Assembly: GCA_036389035.1 (NCBI GenBank)
Contig: DASVQQ010000007.1
Location: 1 to 64,000, forward strand
DNA length: 64,000 nt
Direction: 5' to 3'
From: Jatrophihabitans sp.
GTDB taxonomy: Bacteria; Actinomycetota; Actinomycetes; Mycobacteriales; Jatrophihabitantaceae
The translations under genes were made by a program, and so were the position numbers. Within the stretch, counting starts at the first letter, position 1; every line of letters begins with the position of its first letter. Shown here piece by piece: positions 34,690 through 44,008 of the stretch. The notes below the pieces were generated by a model. It did not search any database and had not been told where the DNA came from. It was given only the letters and a program-made list of their open reading frames with translations.

Positions 34690-36201
34690 ATGCAGCCCGA
34701 CCTCGCTGGACCTCCCGACGACGCTGGGAGCAACTGGCCAGCCGCCGGGCGCGACCGGCTCAAGATCGGCGTCCTGGTGGTGGCCTTCAACGCCGAGTCC
34801 ACCCTGCAGGCCACCCTGGACCGCATTCCTCCAGATATGCGCGCCAAAATCGACGAGATCCTGATCTGCGACGACGCCAGCGAGGACCGCACCGTCGACG
34901 CCGGCCTGGCCTGGCGCGAGGCCAACGAGGCGATCCCGACCACGGTGATCCGGCACGTCAGCAACCTCGGCTACGGCGGCAATCAGAAGGCCGGCTACCA
35001 GCTGGCCCGCGAGCACGGCCTCGACATCGTGGTGCTGCTGCACGCCGACGGCCAGTACGCCCCGGAGGCGATGGCCGACCTGCTTGCGCCGCTGGAGCGC
35101 GGTGAGGCCGACGCGGTGTTCGGCTCCCGGATGCTCGACCCCGGTTCGGCGCGGGCCGGCGGCATGCCGCTGTACAAGTACCTCGGCAACCGGGTGCTCA
35201 CCACGTTCGAGAACCGGCTGCTGGACTCGACGCTGTCGGAGTTCCACTCCGGCTACCGGGCCTACCGGTTGTCGGCGCTCGCGGAACTGCCGCTGTCGTT
35301 CAACACCGACGGCTTCGACTTCGACACCCAGATCATCATCCAGCTGCTCGACGCCGGCAAGCGGATCGTCGAGGTGCCGATCCCGACCTACTACGGGGAC
35401 GAGATCTGCTACGTCGACGGGATGAAGTACGCCCGTGACGTGGTGCGTGACGTGCTGCAGTACCGGCTCACCAAGGTCGGCATCGGCACCCACCGCTGGG
35501 TGCCGGCCGATCCGGAGTACGCGGCCAAGGAGGGTGAGGGCACCTCGCACACCGTCATCACCGAGATGCTGGCGGCGATGCCGCCCGGGCTCCGGGTGCT
35601 CGACCTCGGCTGCTCCGGTGGCCGGCTGTCCGAGCGGATCAGGCAGCTCGGGCACAAGGTGGTCGGCGTGGACAGCGTCGAGATCGCCGGCGTGCGCGGC
35701 CGGGTCGACGATTTCGTGTTCGGCGACCTCGAGGACGGCATTCCCGAGGCGGCCGGCGGTGACTTCGACGTGGTGATCGCCGCCGACGTCATCGAGCACG
35801 TCCGCTATCCGGAGCGGTTGCTGCGCCAGATGGCCGAGGTGCTCTCACCGACCGGCCAGATCGTGATCTCGACCCCGAACTTCGGCCACTGGTACTCCCG
35901 CGGCCGGGTCGCGGTGGGCGCCTTCGACTACGACCGGCGGGGCATCCTGGACGAGACCCACCTGCGGTTCTTCTCCCGCAAGAGCCTGCGCCGCACGATC
36001 GGCTCGGCCGGCCTGGACCTGCTGCAGCTGGAGTACACCGGCCTGCCGCTGGAGGTGCTGACCCGCGCGGACAGCTGGAAGTCCCGCTCGGCGCGCAGCG
36101 TGGACCGGCGACTGGTGCGGCTGCGTCCCACCGTGTTCGGCTACCAGTTCGTGGCCAGGCTGCGCCCGCACCATGCCGGCTCCGTCACCCACCGCGCCTG
36201 A
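34690..36201 (+). CDS. bifunctional GT2 glycosyltransferase / class I methyltransferase fusion
   Basis: 503 residues in two domains. Residues about 24-255 are a family 2 glycosyltransferase of the DPM/polyprenyl-sugar type (VLVVAFNAESTLQATLDRIP, ICDDASEDRT, LHADGQYAPEAM, EFHSGYRAYRL). Residues about 295-445 are a SAM methyltransferase (LRVLDLGCSGGRLSERI, DVVIAADVIEHVRYPERLL, STPNFGHWYSR, ETHLRFFSRKSLRR). The order suggests transfer of a sugar to a lipid carrier and methylation in the same pathway. TAGCGT at 34678-34683 followed 6 bases later by the ATG suggests a leaderless transcript. A direct repeat TGTCAGAAC (34635-34643 and 34647-34655) lies in the promoter region. Confidence 0.88.
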   Translation: MQPDLAGPPDDAGSNWPAAGRDRLKIGVLVVAFNAESTLQATLDRIPPDMRAKIDEILICDDASEDRTVDAGLAWREANEAIPTTVIRHVSNLGYGGNQKAGYQLAREHGLDIVVLLHADGQYAPEAMADLLAPLERGEADAVFGSRMLDPGSARAGGMPLYKYLGNRVLTTFENRLLDSTLSEFHSGYRAYRLSALAELPLSFNTDGFDFDTQIIIQLLDAGKRIVEVPIPTYYGDEICYVDGMKYARDVVRDVLQYRLTKVGIGTHRWVPADPEYAAKEGEGTSHTVITEMLAAMPPGLRVLDLGCSGGRLSERIRQLGHKVVGVDSVEIAGVRGRVDDFVFGDLEDGIPEAAGGDFDVVIAADVIEHVRYPERLLRQMAEVLSPTGQIVISTPNFGHWYSRGRVAVGAFDYDRRGILDETHLRFFSRKSLRRTIGSAGLDLLQLEYTGLPLEVLTRADSWKSRSARSVDRRLVRLRPTVFGYQFVARLRPHHAGSVTHRA

Positions 36202-37516
36202 CGTGCGCGAGGTGAAACCCCAGGCGCGTGCCACGAGGGCCTTTGCCGACCCGGCCGGCGACCAGTTGCCTGCCGCGACCACCGATCCGGCGTCCAGAAG
36301 GCTGATCGTCCGCCGCCGTTGGCTGGTGCTCGGGATCGCCCTGCTAGTGCTGGCGTTGAAGGTGACGGTCGCGGCCAGGACCTACGGCACCAACGACATC
36401 AGGCACTGGACCAACTTCGTCAACGGCGTGGCCAGCCGCGGCCCGGTAGGCGTCTACGGCATCGGCTTCGACCGGTCCTTCTACAACCACCCGCCGCTGA
36501 TCGGTTACTTCCTGCAGTTCGTCGACCTGGCACGCCAGTACGGCTTCAGCATCGGGTTCACCATCCGGTCGGTGGCCAGCCTCGCCGACGTGGGCTCGGC
36601 GCTGCTGATGTTCGAGATCCTGCGCCGGCGCCGCAGCCTGCGCGAGGCGACCTGGGCGGCCGCGCTGGTAGCGGTCAGCCCGGTGCTGTTCATCATCTCA
36701 GGCTTCCACGGCAACACCGATCCGATCTTCGTGATGTTCACGCTGCTGGCGCTGTACCTGCTAGCCGACCGGGACAGGCCGCTGGCCGCCGGGGTGTCGA
36801 TGGGGCTCGCGATCGGGATCAAGATCGTCCCGGTGGTCGCCGTTCCGGTGCTGCTGGTGCTGGCCCTCAGCAAGGGCCGCCACGCCCTGCTGAGGTTCGG
36901 TGCGGGCTTCGTGCTCGCGTTCGGCATCACCTGGCTGCCCGCTCTGATCGCGCACGGTGAGGTGGTGCGCAGCAACGTGCTCGGCTACGCGGGCAGTGGC
37001 ATCAGCCAATGGGGTTTGATCCAGATCGGCCACGTGTTCGACGATCCGGGCTGGGCCGATTTCTTGACCGAGTCCGGCCGGTTCCCGGTGGTGCTGCTGT
37101 GCGCGCTCGGGCCGGCGGTGCTGGCGTGGCGCCGTCCCGGCATGGCCGCTGAGGCGCTCGGCCTGTCGCTGGTCAGCTTCCTGTTTCTCGCCCCGGCGTT
37201 CGGCTGCCAGTATCTGGTCTGGGCGGTGGCGGCGGCCTACCTGCTCAACTTCGGCTGGGCGACCCTCTACAACCTGTTCGCCGGCGTGGTGCTGTTCAAG
37301 ATCTACACCCGGTGGGCCCACGGCTTTCCCTGGGACCACGCGAACTACTGGGGCCTGGTCGGCGTCGAGCTGGTCGGGGCACTGCTGCTGTGGGGCTTCC
37401 TCGGGGTGCTCGCCCCGCTCGGGATCCGCCGCATCCTCGCCGGCCCCCGGCAGGACGGACCGGCCTGGCAGGCCGGTTTACCCCGCCGCCCGCAGGGAAA
37501 AGCTCAGTTGGAGTAG
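36173..37516 (+). CDS. GT-C-fold polyprenol-sugar-dependent glycosyltransferase (integral membrane)
   Basis: A 447-residue protein with about ten hydrophobic helices. An early luminal loop has TYGTNDIRHWTNFVNGV and YNHPPLIGYFLQF, where the acidic/aromatic motif resembles the catalytic loop of GT-C mannosyltransferases (PIG-M, DUF2029-like), and SGFHGNTDPIFVMFTLLALYL follows. It overlaps the preceding GT2-methyltransferase by 29 bases, so the pair are probably co-translated: the first makes polyprenyl-phosphate sugar and this enzyme uses it on the outer face of the membrane (inference). The likely product is cell-envelope glycan. Confidence 0.8.
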   Translation: MPAPSPTAPDVREVKPQARATRAFADPAGDQLPAATTDPASRRLIVRRRWLVLGIALLVLALKVTVAARTYGTNDIRHWTNFVNGVASRGPVGVYGIGFDRSFYNHPPLIGYFLQFVDLARQYGFSIGFTIRSVASLADVGSALLMFEILRRRRSLREATWAAALVAVSPVLFIISGFHGNTDPIFVMFTLLALYLLADRDRPLAAGVSMGLAIGIKIVPVVAVPVLLVLALSKGRHALLRFGAGFVLAFGITWLPALIAHGEVVRSNVLGYAGSGISQWGLIQIGHVFDDPGWADFLTESGRFPVVLLCALGPAVLAWRRPGMAAEALGLSLVSFLFLAPAFGCQYLVWAVAAAYLLNFGWATLYNLFAGVVLFKIYTRWAHGFPWDHANYWGLVGVELVGALLLWGFLGVLAPLGIRRILAGPRQDGPAWQAGLPRRPQGKAQLE

Positions 37517-38046
37517 CCGCGCTCGACGAGGTGCTTGGCCGAGTAGGCGTAGGCCTGCGGGTCTGAGGGCGCCACCGTCCCGAGGCCGTCGACGTAGCGG
37601 TTGAACATGCAGAACGCCGCCGCGATCAGGACCGCGTCGTGGATCTCGAGGTCAGTGCTGCCGGCCCGCCGGGCGTCGCTGATCAGAGCCGGGGTGACGT
37701 TGCGCCCGCTCACCTGGACCGCGCCGGCGATCCGCAACAACGCCCGCAGCTTCGGTGAGATCGGAGCGTTGTCGAGGTCGGCGTGCACCTGCTCGACCAC
37801 GCACATGCCCAGCTCCAACTGGGCGGCCGCGGTGGCCGAGTGCGAGTCGCGGCAGAACCGGCAGTCGTTGAGCCCGGAGACGTAGGCGGCGATCAGCTCG
37901 CGCTCGCCGGGCGACAACGAGTGCGGCCCGCGCAGCAGCACCTCGGCGAGCTCCATGAGGGGTTTAGCCGTTTCGGGACGGTAGATCAGCGGTCCGGTGA
38001 TGCCGGGGAACTGGGTCTCTTCGACTCCTAGGGCGATGTGGGCCAT
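37504..38046 (-). CDS. AhpD/carboxymuconolactone decarboxylase-like peroxidase-related protein
   Basis: 180 residues from ATG 38046 (a GTG three codons upstream at 38055 is an alternative). The CMD fold motif is EREL-IAAYVSGLNDCRFCRDSHSATAA, with the redox pair C-x-x-C and the following His as in AhpD-type alkylhydroperoxidases. LRIAGAVQVSGRNVTPALISDARRAGSTDLEIHDAVLIAAAFCMFNRYVDGLG is the second helical half. The gene converges on the GT-C gene with a 13-base overlap of coding ends. A palindromic site lies in its promoter region. Confidence 0.88.
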   Translation of the reverse strand: MAHIALGVEETQFPGITGPLIYRPETAKPLMELAEVLLRGPHSLSPGERELIAAYVSGLNDCRFCRDSHSATAAAQLELGMCVVEQVHADLDNAPISPKLRALLRIAGAVQVSGRNVTPALISDARRAGSTDLEIHDAVLIAAAFCMFNRYVDGLGTVAPSDPQAYAYSAKHLVERGYSN

Positions 38047-38064
38047 GGTGTTCACGCTCGTTTC

Positions 38065-38097
38065 GATAGTGACCTGAACTTGTATAGTGACACTATC
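38065..38097. promoter_or_regulatory. inverted-repeat operator candidate upstream of the AhpD-like gene
   Basis: ATAGTG-A-CACTAT (38084-38096) is a perfect 6-bp-arm palindrome. A matching half-site GATAGTGAC is at 38065-38073, about 20 bp away, immediately before the start codon. The AT-rich site stands out in a GC-rich context, suggesting a TetR- or MarR-type repressor binding site. No regulator gene is adjacent. Confidence 0.55.
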
Positions 38098-38201
38098 TAA
38101 TCCGCGGAGTTTCTGCGAGGGGCGGCCGGTTTTGAGCAATCTGGAAGAAACCGCCGGTGACGCGCGCCAGCCCTACGGGGCGTGCTACCTCAGCCGAACC
38201 G

Positions 38202-38287
38202 GGCCGGACGGCTCAACCACCCAAGGCCGGACAGCTCAACCACCCAAGACCGGACGGCTCAGCCACCCAAGGCCGGACGGCTCAGCC
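38202..38287. repeat. 23-bp tandem repeat, four copies, abutting the pstB stop
   Basis: The unit GGCCGGACGGCTCAACCACC (plus CAA) is repeated at 38202-38224, 38225-38247 and 38248-38270, and a truncated copy (38271-38287) runs into the last codons of pstB. Differences are one to three bases per copy. The copy containing the pstB stop implies that the array arose by duplication from the gene's end. Confidence 0.88.
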
Positions 38288-39244
38288 GAACCGTCCGGAG
38301 ATGTAGTCCTCGGTCCGCTTGTCCGAGGGGGTGGCGAAGATCGTCTTGGTGGCGTTCAGCTCCACCAGCCGGCCGTGCCGCTCACCTGCCTCGTCGACAT
38401 CGGCGGTGAAGAAGGCGGTCCGATCCGACACCCGAGCCGCCTGCTGCATGTTGTGGGTCACGATGACGATGGCGAACTTCTCGGCGAGGATGGCCATCAG
38501 GTCCTCGATCTTGGCCGTGGCGATCGGATCCAGCGCCGAGCACGGCTCGTCCATCAGGATGACCTCCGGCTTGACCGCGATCGTGCGGGCGATGCACAGC
38601 CGCTGCTGCTGACCACCGGAAAGTGCCAGCGCGCTCTGCTTGAGCTTGTCCTTGACCTCGTCCCACAGCGCGCCGGCTCGCAGCGCCTCCTCCACCAGGT
38701 CGTCCATGTTGGGGACTTTCATGCCGGTCACCCGTGGCCCGTAGGCGATGTTGTCATAGATCGACTTCGGGAACGGGTTGGGCTTCTGGAAGACCATGCC
38801 GATGCGCCGCCGGACCTCGATGGGGTCGACCTGGGGCGCGTAGAGGTCCTGCCGCCGGTAGGAGACCTCACCGGTGACGCGGGCGCCGGGAATGAGGTCG
38901 TTCATGCGGTTCAGCGTCCGCAGCACCGTTGACTTTCCACAGCCGGACGGGCCGATCATCGCCGTGATCTGCTTGTGCCCGATGTCCATGTTCACATCGC
39001 GCACGGCCTGGTAGTCGCCGTAGTAGACCGACAGGTCCCGGATCTTGAACAGCAGGCTCTGGATCTCGGATGAGCGGGGCGTGCGAGGGGCGACCTCAGG
39101 GGTCGTCGTTATCTCCTCGGAGACCGTGCCATCGGGCATGTGTGGGGCTACCTCGGCATATCTCGGAAGCGTCAGCGGGCTGCCGACTCTGTCGGAGTGG
39201 AGTGATCGTGCCGGTTGCGATGTCTGCTTGGTCGATTCAATCAT
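38282..39244 (-). CDS. pstB: phosphate ABC transporter ATP-binding protein PstB
   Basis: The core of about 258 residues (from [18 protein letters not shown]) is a full PstB: Walker [35 protein letters not shown], signature [14 protein letters not shown], Walker [17 protein letters not shown] and the switch His in [21 protein letters not shown]. An extra 50-60 residue N-terminal segment (to ATG 39244, or GTG 39253 overlapping the pstA stop) precedes it. ATG 39138, with GAGGT upstream, would give a shorter form, so the start is uncertain. It powers PstSCA for high-affinity phosphate import. Confidence 0.95.
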   Translation of the reverse strand: MIESTKQTSQPARSLHSDRVGSPLTLPRYAEVAPHMPDGTVSEEITTTPEVAPRTPRSSEIQSLLFKIRDLSVYYGDYQAVRDVNMDIGHKQITAMIGPSGCGKSTVLRTLNRMNDLIPGARVTGEVSYRRQDLYAPQVDPIEVRRRIGMVFQKPNPFPKSIYDNIAYGPRVTGMKVPNMDDLVEEALRAGALWDEVKDKLKQSALALSGGQQQRLCIARTIAVKPEVILMDEPCSALDPIATAKIEDLMAILAEKFAIVIVTHNMQQAARVSDRTAFFTADVDEAGERHGRLVELNATKTIFATPSDKRTEDYISGRFG

Positions 39245-39249
39245 GTCAG

Positions 39250-40161
39250 TCACCAGCGCTTCTGATAGCGGTTTCGAAGATAGATGGCCAGCGAGTTCAT
39301 CGTCAGCAGGATCACCAGCAGCACGACGCTCGCGGCCGCGGCCAGGGTCGCGAACTCCTCGCGGGACTGGCTGATCCAGTTGAAGATCTGGATCGGCAGC
39401 ACCGTGAAGGAGCTTTGGATGCCGGTCGGTGTGTAGGTGATGAACGTCAGGCCGCCCAGCAGCAGCAGCGGCGCAGCTTCGCCGATCGCGCGCGACAGCG
39501 CCAGGATCGCTCCGGTGGCGGTGCCGGGAATGGCCTGGGGCATCACCTGGCGGCTGACCGTCTGCCACTTCGTCGCACCGACCGCGTAGGAGGCCAACCG
39601 GATGGAATTGGGCACCGACCGGATGGCCTCGCGAGCGGAGATCACCACGATCGGCAGCACCAGCAGCGACAGGGTCAGCGACGCCGTGAGCACCGTCTGC
39701 CCGAAGCCCAGCCCCCTTGCGATGATGCCCAGGCCGAGGATCCCGTACACGATGGACGGCACGGCCGCGAGGTTCTGGATGTTGATCTCGATCAGGCGGT
39801 TGTACCAGCGCCGGTTGTCCGCGTACTCCTCGAGGTAGATCGCCGCCAGGATGCCGGTGGGCAGGCAGTAGAGCGCCGTGAAGGCGATCACCCAGACGGT
39901 GCCGAAGATCGCCGAGCGCGCTCCGGCGTTCTGCGGGCGCCTGATCGAGGGGAAGTTGTTGAACAGCCGGCTGTCCAGCCGCGGCCAACCCCGGTAGACG
40001 ATGTAACTGACCAGGATCGCCAGGAAGATGACGCCGACGGCCAGGCTGAAGATCAGGACGCCCTTGAAGACGCCTTCGCGGACCGGCACGCGGTGCCGTC
40101 GCAAGGCCTCCTCCACCCGGGGCGACGGCTCGGACTGCTGGGGCGTCAGGGTCGTCGTCAC
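39250..40161 (-). CDS. pstA: phosphate ABC transporter permease PstA
   Basis: 303 residues from GTG 40161, whose codon overlaps the pstC stop (GTGA). Six hydrophobic segments are present, and the binding-protein-dependent permease loop is [34 protein letters not shown]. The end RNRYQKRW is typical of PstA. It forms the membrane channel with PstC. Confidence 0.95.
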   Translation of the reverse strand: MTTTLTPQQSEPSPRVEEALRRHRVPVREGVFKGVLIFSLAVGVIFLAILVSYIVYRGWPRLDSRLFNNFPSIRRPQNAGARSAIFGTVWVIAFTALYCLPTGILAAIYLEEYADNRRWYNRLIEINIQNLAAVPSIVYGILGLGIIARGLGFGQTVLTASLTLSLLVLPIVVISAREAIRSVPNSIRLASYAVGATKWQTVSRQVMPQAIPGTATGAILALSRAIGEAAPLLLLGGLTFITYTPTGIQSSFTVLPIQIFNWISQSREEFATLAAAASVVLLVILLTMNSLAIYLRNRYQKRW

Positions 40162-41117
40162 TCGTACACCTCCCGGTATTTGCGGACGAGCCGGATGCTG
40201 ACGATGTTCATCAGGAACGTCAGCACGAACAGCAACGACCCGACGGCGAAGATGGTCTGGTAGCCGATCGTCCCGGTGGGCTGATCGCCGATGCCGGCCG
40301 CGGCGATGAAGGCCGTCATCGTCTGCATGCCCTCCAGCGGGTTCCACGACAGGTTCGGCTGGCCGCCGGCCGCAATCGCGACGATCATGGTCTCGCCCAG
40401 GGCTCGAGAGATCCCGAGCACGAAGGCCGCCACGATGCCTGACAGGGCCGCCGGAACGACCACCTTGGTCGCGACCTGCATCTGCGAGCTGCCCAGGGCG
40501 TAGGCGCCGTCGCGCAACGCCGACGGCACGGCGCTCATGGCGTCCTCGGACAGCGAGGCGATCGTCGGGATGATCATGATGCCCATGACGATGCCGGCTG
40601 ACAGGGCGTTGAAGATGTCGGGCCCGTCACCGATCGGCCAGAACTTCCGCAGGAACGGTGTGACGGCTGCCAGGGCGAACAGGCCGTAGATGACGGTCGG
40701 AACGCCTGCCAGCACCTCGAGCACCGGCTTGAGCACGCGCCGGGTCCTCGGCTTGGCGTACTCCGACAGGTAGACGGCGGCGCCGAGGCCCAGCGGGATC
40801 GCCACCACCATCGCGATCACGGTGATCAGCAGCGTCCCGGCCACCAGCGGCAGCACGCCGAACTTGGCGTCGGCGAACAGCGGCGCCCACTCGGTGCCGG
40901 TCAGGAACTCCTTCAGACTGACCTCGCCGAAGAACTCCAAGGTCGGCTCCAGCAGCGCGATGACGATGCCGACCGTCGCGGCGACCGAGAACAGCGCGGC
41001 CCCGAACAGCAATGCCTTGATCAGGTTTTCCCCGACATGGCTACGCTGCCGGCCCAGGCCTCCATCCTCTGGAGGCCTGGGCTCGGCAGTCGTGGAATCG
41101 GCCAGGCTGGTGCTCAC
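40158..41117 (-). CDS. pstC: phosphate ABC transporter permease PstC
   Basis: 319 residues from GTG 41117, which shares one base with the pstS TAG stop. The transmembrane domain includes [57 protein letters not shown] and the EAA-like loop [41 protein letters not shown], then [13 protein letters not shown]. An N-terminal 40-residue hydrophilic extension ([22 protein letters not shown]) is longer than in E. coli. Confidence 0.95.
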   Translation of the reverse strand: MSTSLADSTTAEPRPPEDGGLGRQRSHVGENLIKALLFGAALFSVAATVGIVIALLEPTLEFFGEVSLKEFLTGTEWAPLFADAKFGVLPLVAGTLLITVIAMVVAIPLGLGAAVYLSEYAKPRTRRVLKPVLEVLAGVPTVIYGLFALAAVTPFLRKFWPIGDGPDIFNALSAGIVMGIMIIPTIASLSEDAMSAVPSALRDGAYALGSSQMQVATKVVVPAALSGIVAAFVLGISRALGETMIVAIAAGGQPNLSWNPLEGMQTMTAFIAAAGIGDQPTGTIGYQTIFAVGSLLFVLTFLMNIVSIRLVRKYREVYE

Positions 41118-42166
41118 TACTTGGCCGAGTTCTTCAGCTTCTCGAGTGCCGTCTTCAGCTCTGACTCCTGGGTCTCGTTCAGCGGGATGAACTTGCTCTC
41201 CTCCGCGATCTGCTTGTGACTGGCGACGTAGTACTCGACGAAGCTGAGGGCCTCGGGCCGCTGCAGCGCCTTGGCGCTGGGGTAGATGTAGAGCGGGCGG
41301 CCCAGTGGCTTGTAGCTGCCGTCCTGGACGGTGTCGACGCTGGGCGCGACGCACCCCTCGCCGCCGTCGATCTGCAGGGCCTTCAGCTTGCTGGCGTTCT
41401 CCTCGAAGTAGGAGAACCCGAAGTAGCCCATGCCGCCCTTGGACCCGCTCACTCCCTGCACCGTGACGTTGTCGTCCTCGGTCGCCTGGTAGTCGGTGCG
41501 GCTGGCGTCCTCCTCGCCGTTGATCTCGGCGGTGAAGTAGTCGAAGGTTCCCGAGTCGGTGCCGGGTCCGAAGAGCTTCAGTGACTCGTTCGGGAACTTG
41601 GGGTCGACCTGGTTCCAGTTGCTGACCTTCGAACCGGGCTCCCAGATCTTCTTCAGCTGCGCCAGCGTCAGGCAGTCCACGAAGTCGTTGTCCTTGCTGA
41701 CGACCACCGTCAGCGCGTCGTTGGCCACCTTGAACTCCTCGAAGGCGATGCCGGCCTTGTCGCAGGCCGCCTTCTCCTTGTCCTTGATCGGCCGGGACGC
41801 GTTTGAGATGTCGGTCTCGCCGCGGCAGAACTTCTCGAAGCCGCCGCCGGTGCCGGACGTGCCGACCGTGACGTTCACGCCCGAGTGCTTCTCCTGGAAC
41901 AGCTCAGCCGCCACCGTGCTGAGCGGGGCGACCGTGCTCGAGCCGTCGACCTTGATGCTGCCGGAGAGGTTGGCGCTCGACGAGCTGCCACCGTCACCAC
42001 CGGCGTCGGTCGAATTGCCGGCTTCGGCGCCGCCACAGGCAGCCAACGCCAGCACCAGCACCGGAGTGATTAGAACAGGGGACCACAGGCCCCGCCGCCT
42101 ACTTGACACGATGAATCGCTGCCCTCTCGATATGTCGGTGCCACTGGCACTCGACAACTTGGTCAC
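41117..42166 (-). CDS. pstS: phosphate-binding lipoprotein PstS
   Basis: A 349-residue periplasmic-type binding protein. The signal segment VLITPVLVLALAACGG carries the lipobox LAAC with lipidated Cys44, and a Gly/Ser-rich spacer follows. The phosphate-binding motifs are SGSIKVDGSSTVAPLS, VTVGTSGTGGGFEKFCRGETDISNASRPI and GPGTDSGTFDYF. The start is GTG 42166. First gene of the pstSCAB operon; no phoU is adjacent. Direct repeats upstream resemble PHO boxes. Confidence 0.95.
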   Translation of the reverse strand: MTKLSSASGTDISRGQRFIVSSRRRGLWSPVLITPVLVLALAACGGAEAGNSTDAGGDGGSSSSANLSGSIKVDGSSTVAPLSTVAAELFQEKHSGVNVTVGTSGTGGGFEKFCRGETDISNASRPIKDKEKAACDKAGIAFEEFKVANDALTVVVSKDNDFVDCLTLAQLKKIWEPGSKVSNWNQVDPKFPNESLKLFGPGTDSGTFDYFTAEINGEEDASRTDYQATEDDNVTVQGVSGSKGGMGYFGFSYFEENASKLKALQIDGGEGCVAPSVDTVQDGSYKPLGRPLYIYPSAKALQRPEALSFVEYYVASHKQIAEESKFIPLNETQESELKTALEKLKNSAK

Positions 42167-42203
42167 CGATCCGTTGCCGGCGACTGAGAACGATCAAAGT
42201 CGC

Positions 42204-42247
42204 CCCAGATGAACAGCCGGCTAACGAAAGCGGGCCGCAGCGCGAAC
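42204..42247 (-). promoter_or_regulatory. candidate PHO box (11-bp direct repeats) upstream of pstS
   Basis: Read on the minus strand, four 11-base units lie in register: GTTCGCGCTGC, GGCCCGCTTTC, GTTAGCCGGCT and GTTCATCTGGG. Units one, three and four keep the GTT(C/A) head that actinobacterial PhoP boxes share (published pattern about GTTCAYYYRSG). They end 37 bases before the pstS start. The match is partial and a motif search would be needed. Confidence 0.5.
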
Positions 42248-42312
42248 CCTCGTTGAGACCTCACTCGTGAAGTTGACGGCCCGGCGAAGTCGCCCTAACG
42301 GGGGCGGCTGCC

Positions 42313-43218
42313 TCAGCCGGCGGCGAACTGGATGTCGCGGGCGAAGACCGTGAAACCGATGCCCTCGTAGAGGCCGCGAGCGGCGTCGTTGTCGGCCTCC
42401 ACGTAGAGCAGCACGGCGCCCAGCCCCCGGTCCCGCAGGTGGCGCAGGCCGGCGCCGAGCAGCGCCTTGCCCAGCTTGAGGCCCTGGGCGGCCGGGTCGA
42501 CGCCGAGCACGTACACCTCGCCCATGGGCTCGGAGGTATCGGTGTGCACCTTCGTCCAGTGGTAGCCGAGCAGTTGGGAGTCCCGGACGGCGAGCAGGAA
42601 GCCGGCCGGGTCGAACCAGGGCGCGGCGATCCGGTCGGCCAGATCTGCCTGGCTCCAGCGGCCCTGCTCCGGATGCGAGGCGAACGCGCGAGCGTTGACT
42701 GCCAGCCAGGCCTGGTCATCAGAGCCCGGCTGGAACGTCCGGATGCTGACACCGTCGGGAAGTTGGGGCTCGGGCAGCTCCAGGTCGGGAAGGGACCGGC
42801 GCATCTGCAGCAGGGTGCGGACCGGTTGCCAGCCGGCCTGGGCGGCGGCCTGGGCGGCGACGCTGTTGCGCCCGTGCGCCCACAGCCGCAGCCGGCTCGG
42901 ATCGACCAGCCGGCCGGCGGCCTCGAGCAGTTCGGCCGCCACCAGCGGATCGGTGGCCACCAGCTCCACGGCGTGCGCCTGCTCGCCCGGGTCGAGCTGG
43001 GCGTAACCGAGCAGCGTCGGGTCCTGGTCCTCGCTCTGGTGATAGGACTCCTGCTGGTACACCAGGTGGCGCACCGGCGGGCCGGCCGCCAGCCGCAGCA
43101 GGGCCTGCTCGCTCAGCGGTGGGGTGTCGGCCGAGTCCGGACTCAGCCGGGCCAGCTTGCGGATCGCCTCAACGGCGGCCGGGGTGAGAGCGGCAACGTC
43201 GGAGATCGGCGAGGTCAC
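42313..43218 (-). CDS. mshD: mycothiol synthase MshD
   Basis: 301 residues with two tandem GNAT domains, as in MshD, which acetylates Cys-GlcN-Ins with acetyl-CoA in the last step of mycothiol synthesis. The N-terminal domain shows [25 protein letters not shown], and the C-terminal acetyl-CoA domain [32 protein letters not shown] and [28 protein letters not shown] 43218 overlaps the stop of the upstream GlnR-like gene. The gene pair and its proximity to pst genes match mycobacterial order. Confidence 0.95.
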   Translation of the reverse strand: MTSPISDVAALTPAAVEAIRKLARLSPDSADTPPLSEQALLRLAAGPPVRHLVYQQESYHQSEDQDPTLLGYAQLDPGEQAHAVELVATDPLVAAELLEAAGRLVDPSRLRLWAHGRNSVAAQAAAQAGWQPVRTLLQMRRSLPDLELPEPQLPDGVSIRTFQPGSDDQAWLAVNARAFASHPEQGRWSQADLADRIAAPWFDPAGFLLAVRDSQLLGYHWTKVHTDTSEPMGEVYVLGVDPAAQGLKLGKALLGAGLRHLRDRGLGAVLLYVEADNDAARGLYEGIGFTVFARDIQFAAG

Positions 43219-43958
43219 GGGGTAAGGCTAGCGGCCCGGCCTGCCGGGTGGCCCTCCTCTGCTGAACCCCCGCCCCTGGCCCGCAGCCCCGGTTCGGCGG
43301 GCTTGACGAACTTGTAGCCGACGTTGCGGACGGTGCCGATCAGCGCCTCGTACTCAGAGCCCAGCTTGGCGCGCAACCGGCGCACGTGCACGTCGACCGT
43401 GCGGGTGCCGCCGAAGTAGTCATAGCCCCACACCTCCTGTAGCAGGTGCGAGCGGGTGAACACCCGGCCGGGGTGCTGGGCCAGGAACTTCAGCAGCTCG
43501 AATTCCTTGTAGGTCAGGTCGAGGAGGTGGGACTTCAACTTGGCGGTGTAGGTGGCCTCCTCGATGGTGAGGTCACCGACCTTGACCACACCGGGCTCGG
43601 TCTCGGCCGCCGTGGTGCGCCGGGACAGCGCCAAGCGCAACCGGGCGTCGACCTCGGCCGGCCCGGCGGTGTCCAGCAGCACGTCATCGACCGCCCAGTC
43701 CGCCGACAGCGCGACCAGGCCGCCTTCTTTCAGCACCGCGAGAACGGGCAGGTTCACCCCGGCGGTGACCAGCACCTTGGTGAAGGCCCGGGCGCCTGCC
43801 AGGTTGAACCGGCCGTCGATCAGCACGGCGTCGGCGCTGGTGCTCAGCAGCGGGCTGACGTCGAATCCGGCGACGGTGACCTGGTGCCCGAGCAGCCCGA
43901 GGGCTGGAAGCACCTCGGTGGTCGGCTGCGCTGCCGTGGTGAGGAGGAAGATCTCCAT
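43215..43958 (-). CDS. glnR: GlnR-like OmpR-family response regulator
   Basis: 247 residues from ATG 43958, preceded by GGGAGG. The N-terminal receiver domain ([54 protein letters not shown]) is atypical, like GlnR. The C-terminal winged helix [65 protein letters not shown] is classic OmpR. No sensor kinase is adjacent. Position directly upstream of mshD matches the mycobacterial glnR-mshD pair, so a global nitrogen regulator is likely, though another orphan OmpR regulator cannot be excluded. Confidence 0.85.
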   Translation of the reverse strand: MEIFLLTTAAQPTTEVLPALGLLGHQVTVAGFDVSPLLSTSADAVLIDGRFNLAGARAFTKVLVTAGVNLPVLAVLKEGGLVALSADWAVDDVLLDTAGPAEVDARLRLALSRRTTAAETEPGVVKVGDLTIEEATYTAKLKSHLLDLTYKEFELLKFLAQHPGRVFTRSHLLQEVWGYDYFGGTRTVDVHVRRLRAKLGSEYEALIGTVRNVGYKFVKPAEPGLRARGGGSAEEGHPAGRAASLTP

Positions 43959-44008
43959 GACGCCTCCCGGCTCGGCCGGTAGTAACTGCAACAGGGAACA
44001 ATGTTCCC

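Noticed and set aside
38087..38932. 281-residue plus-strand frame over the 23-bp repeat and pstB
   Set aside because: It is mostly antisense to pstB, and its N-terminal part is translated repeat sequence.
42313..43218. ordinary tandem GNAT acetyltransferase
   Set aside because: The tandem GNAT layout, the length and the position next to the GlnR-like gene match mycothiol synthase.
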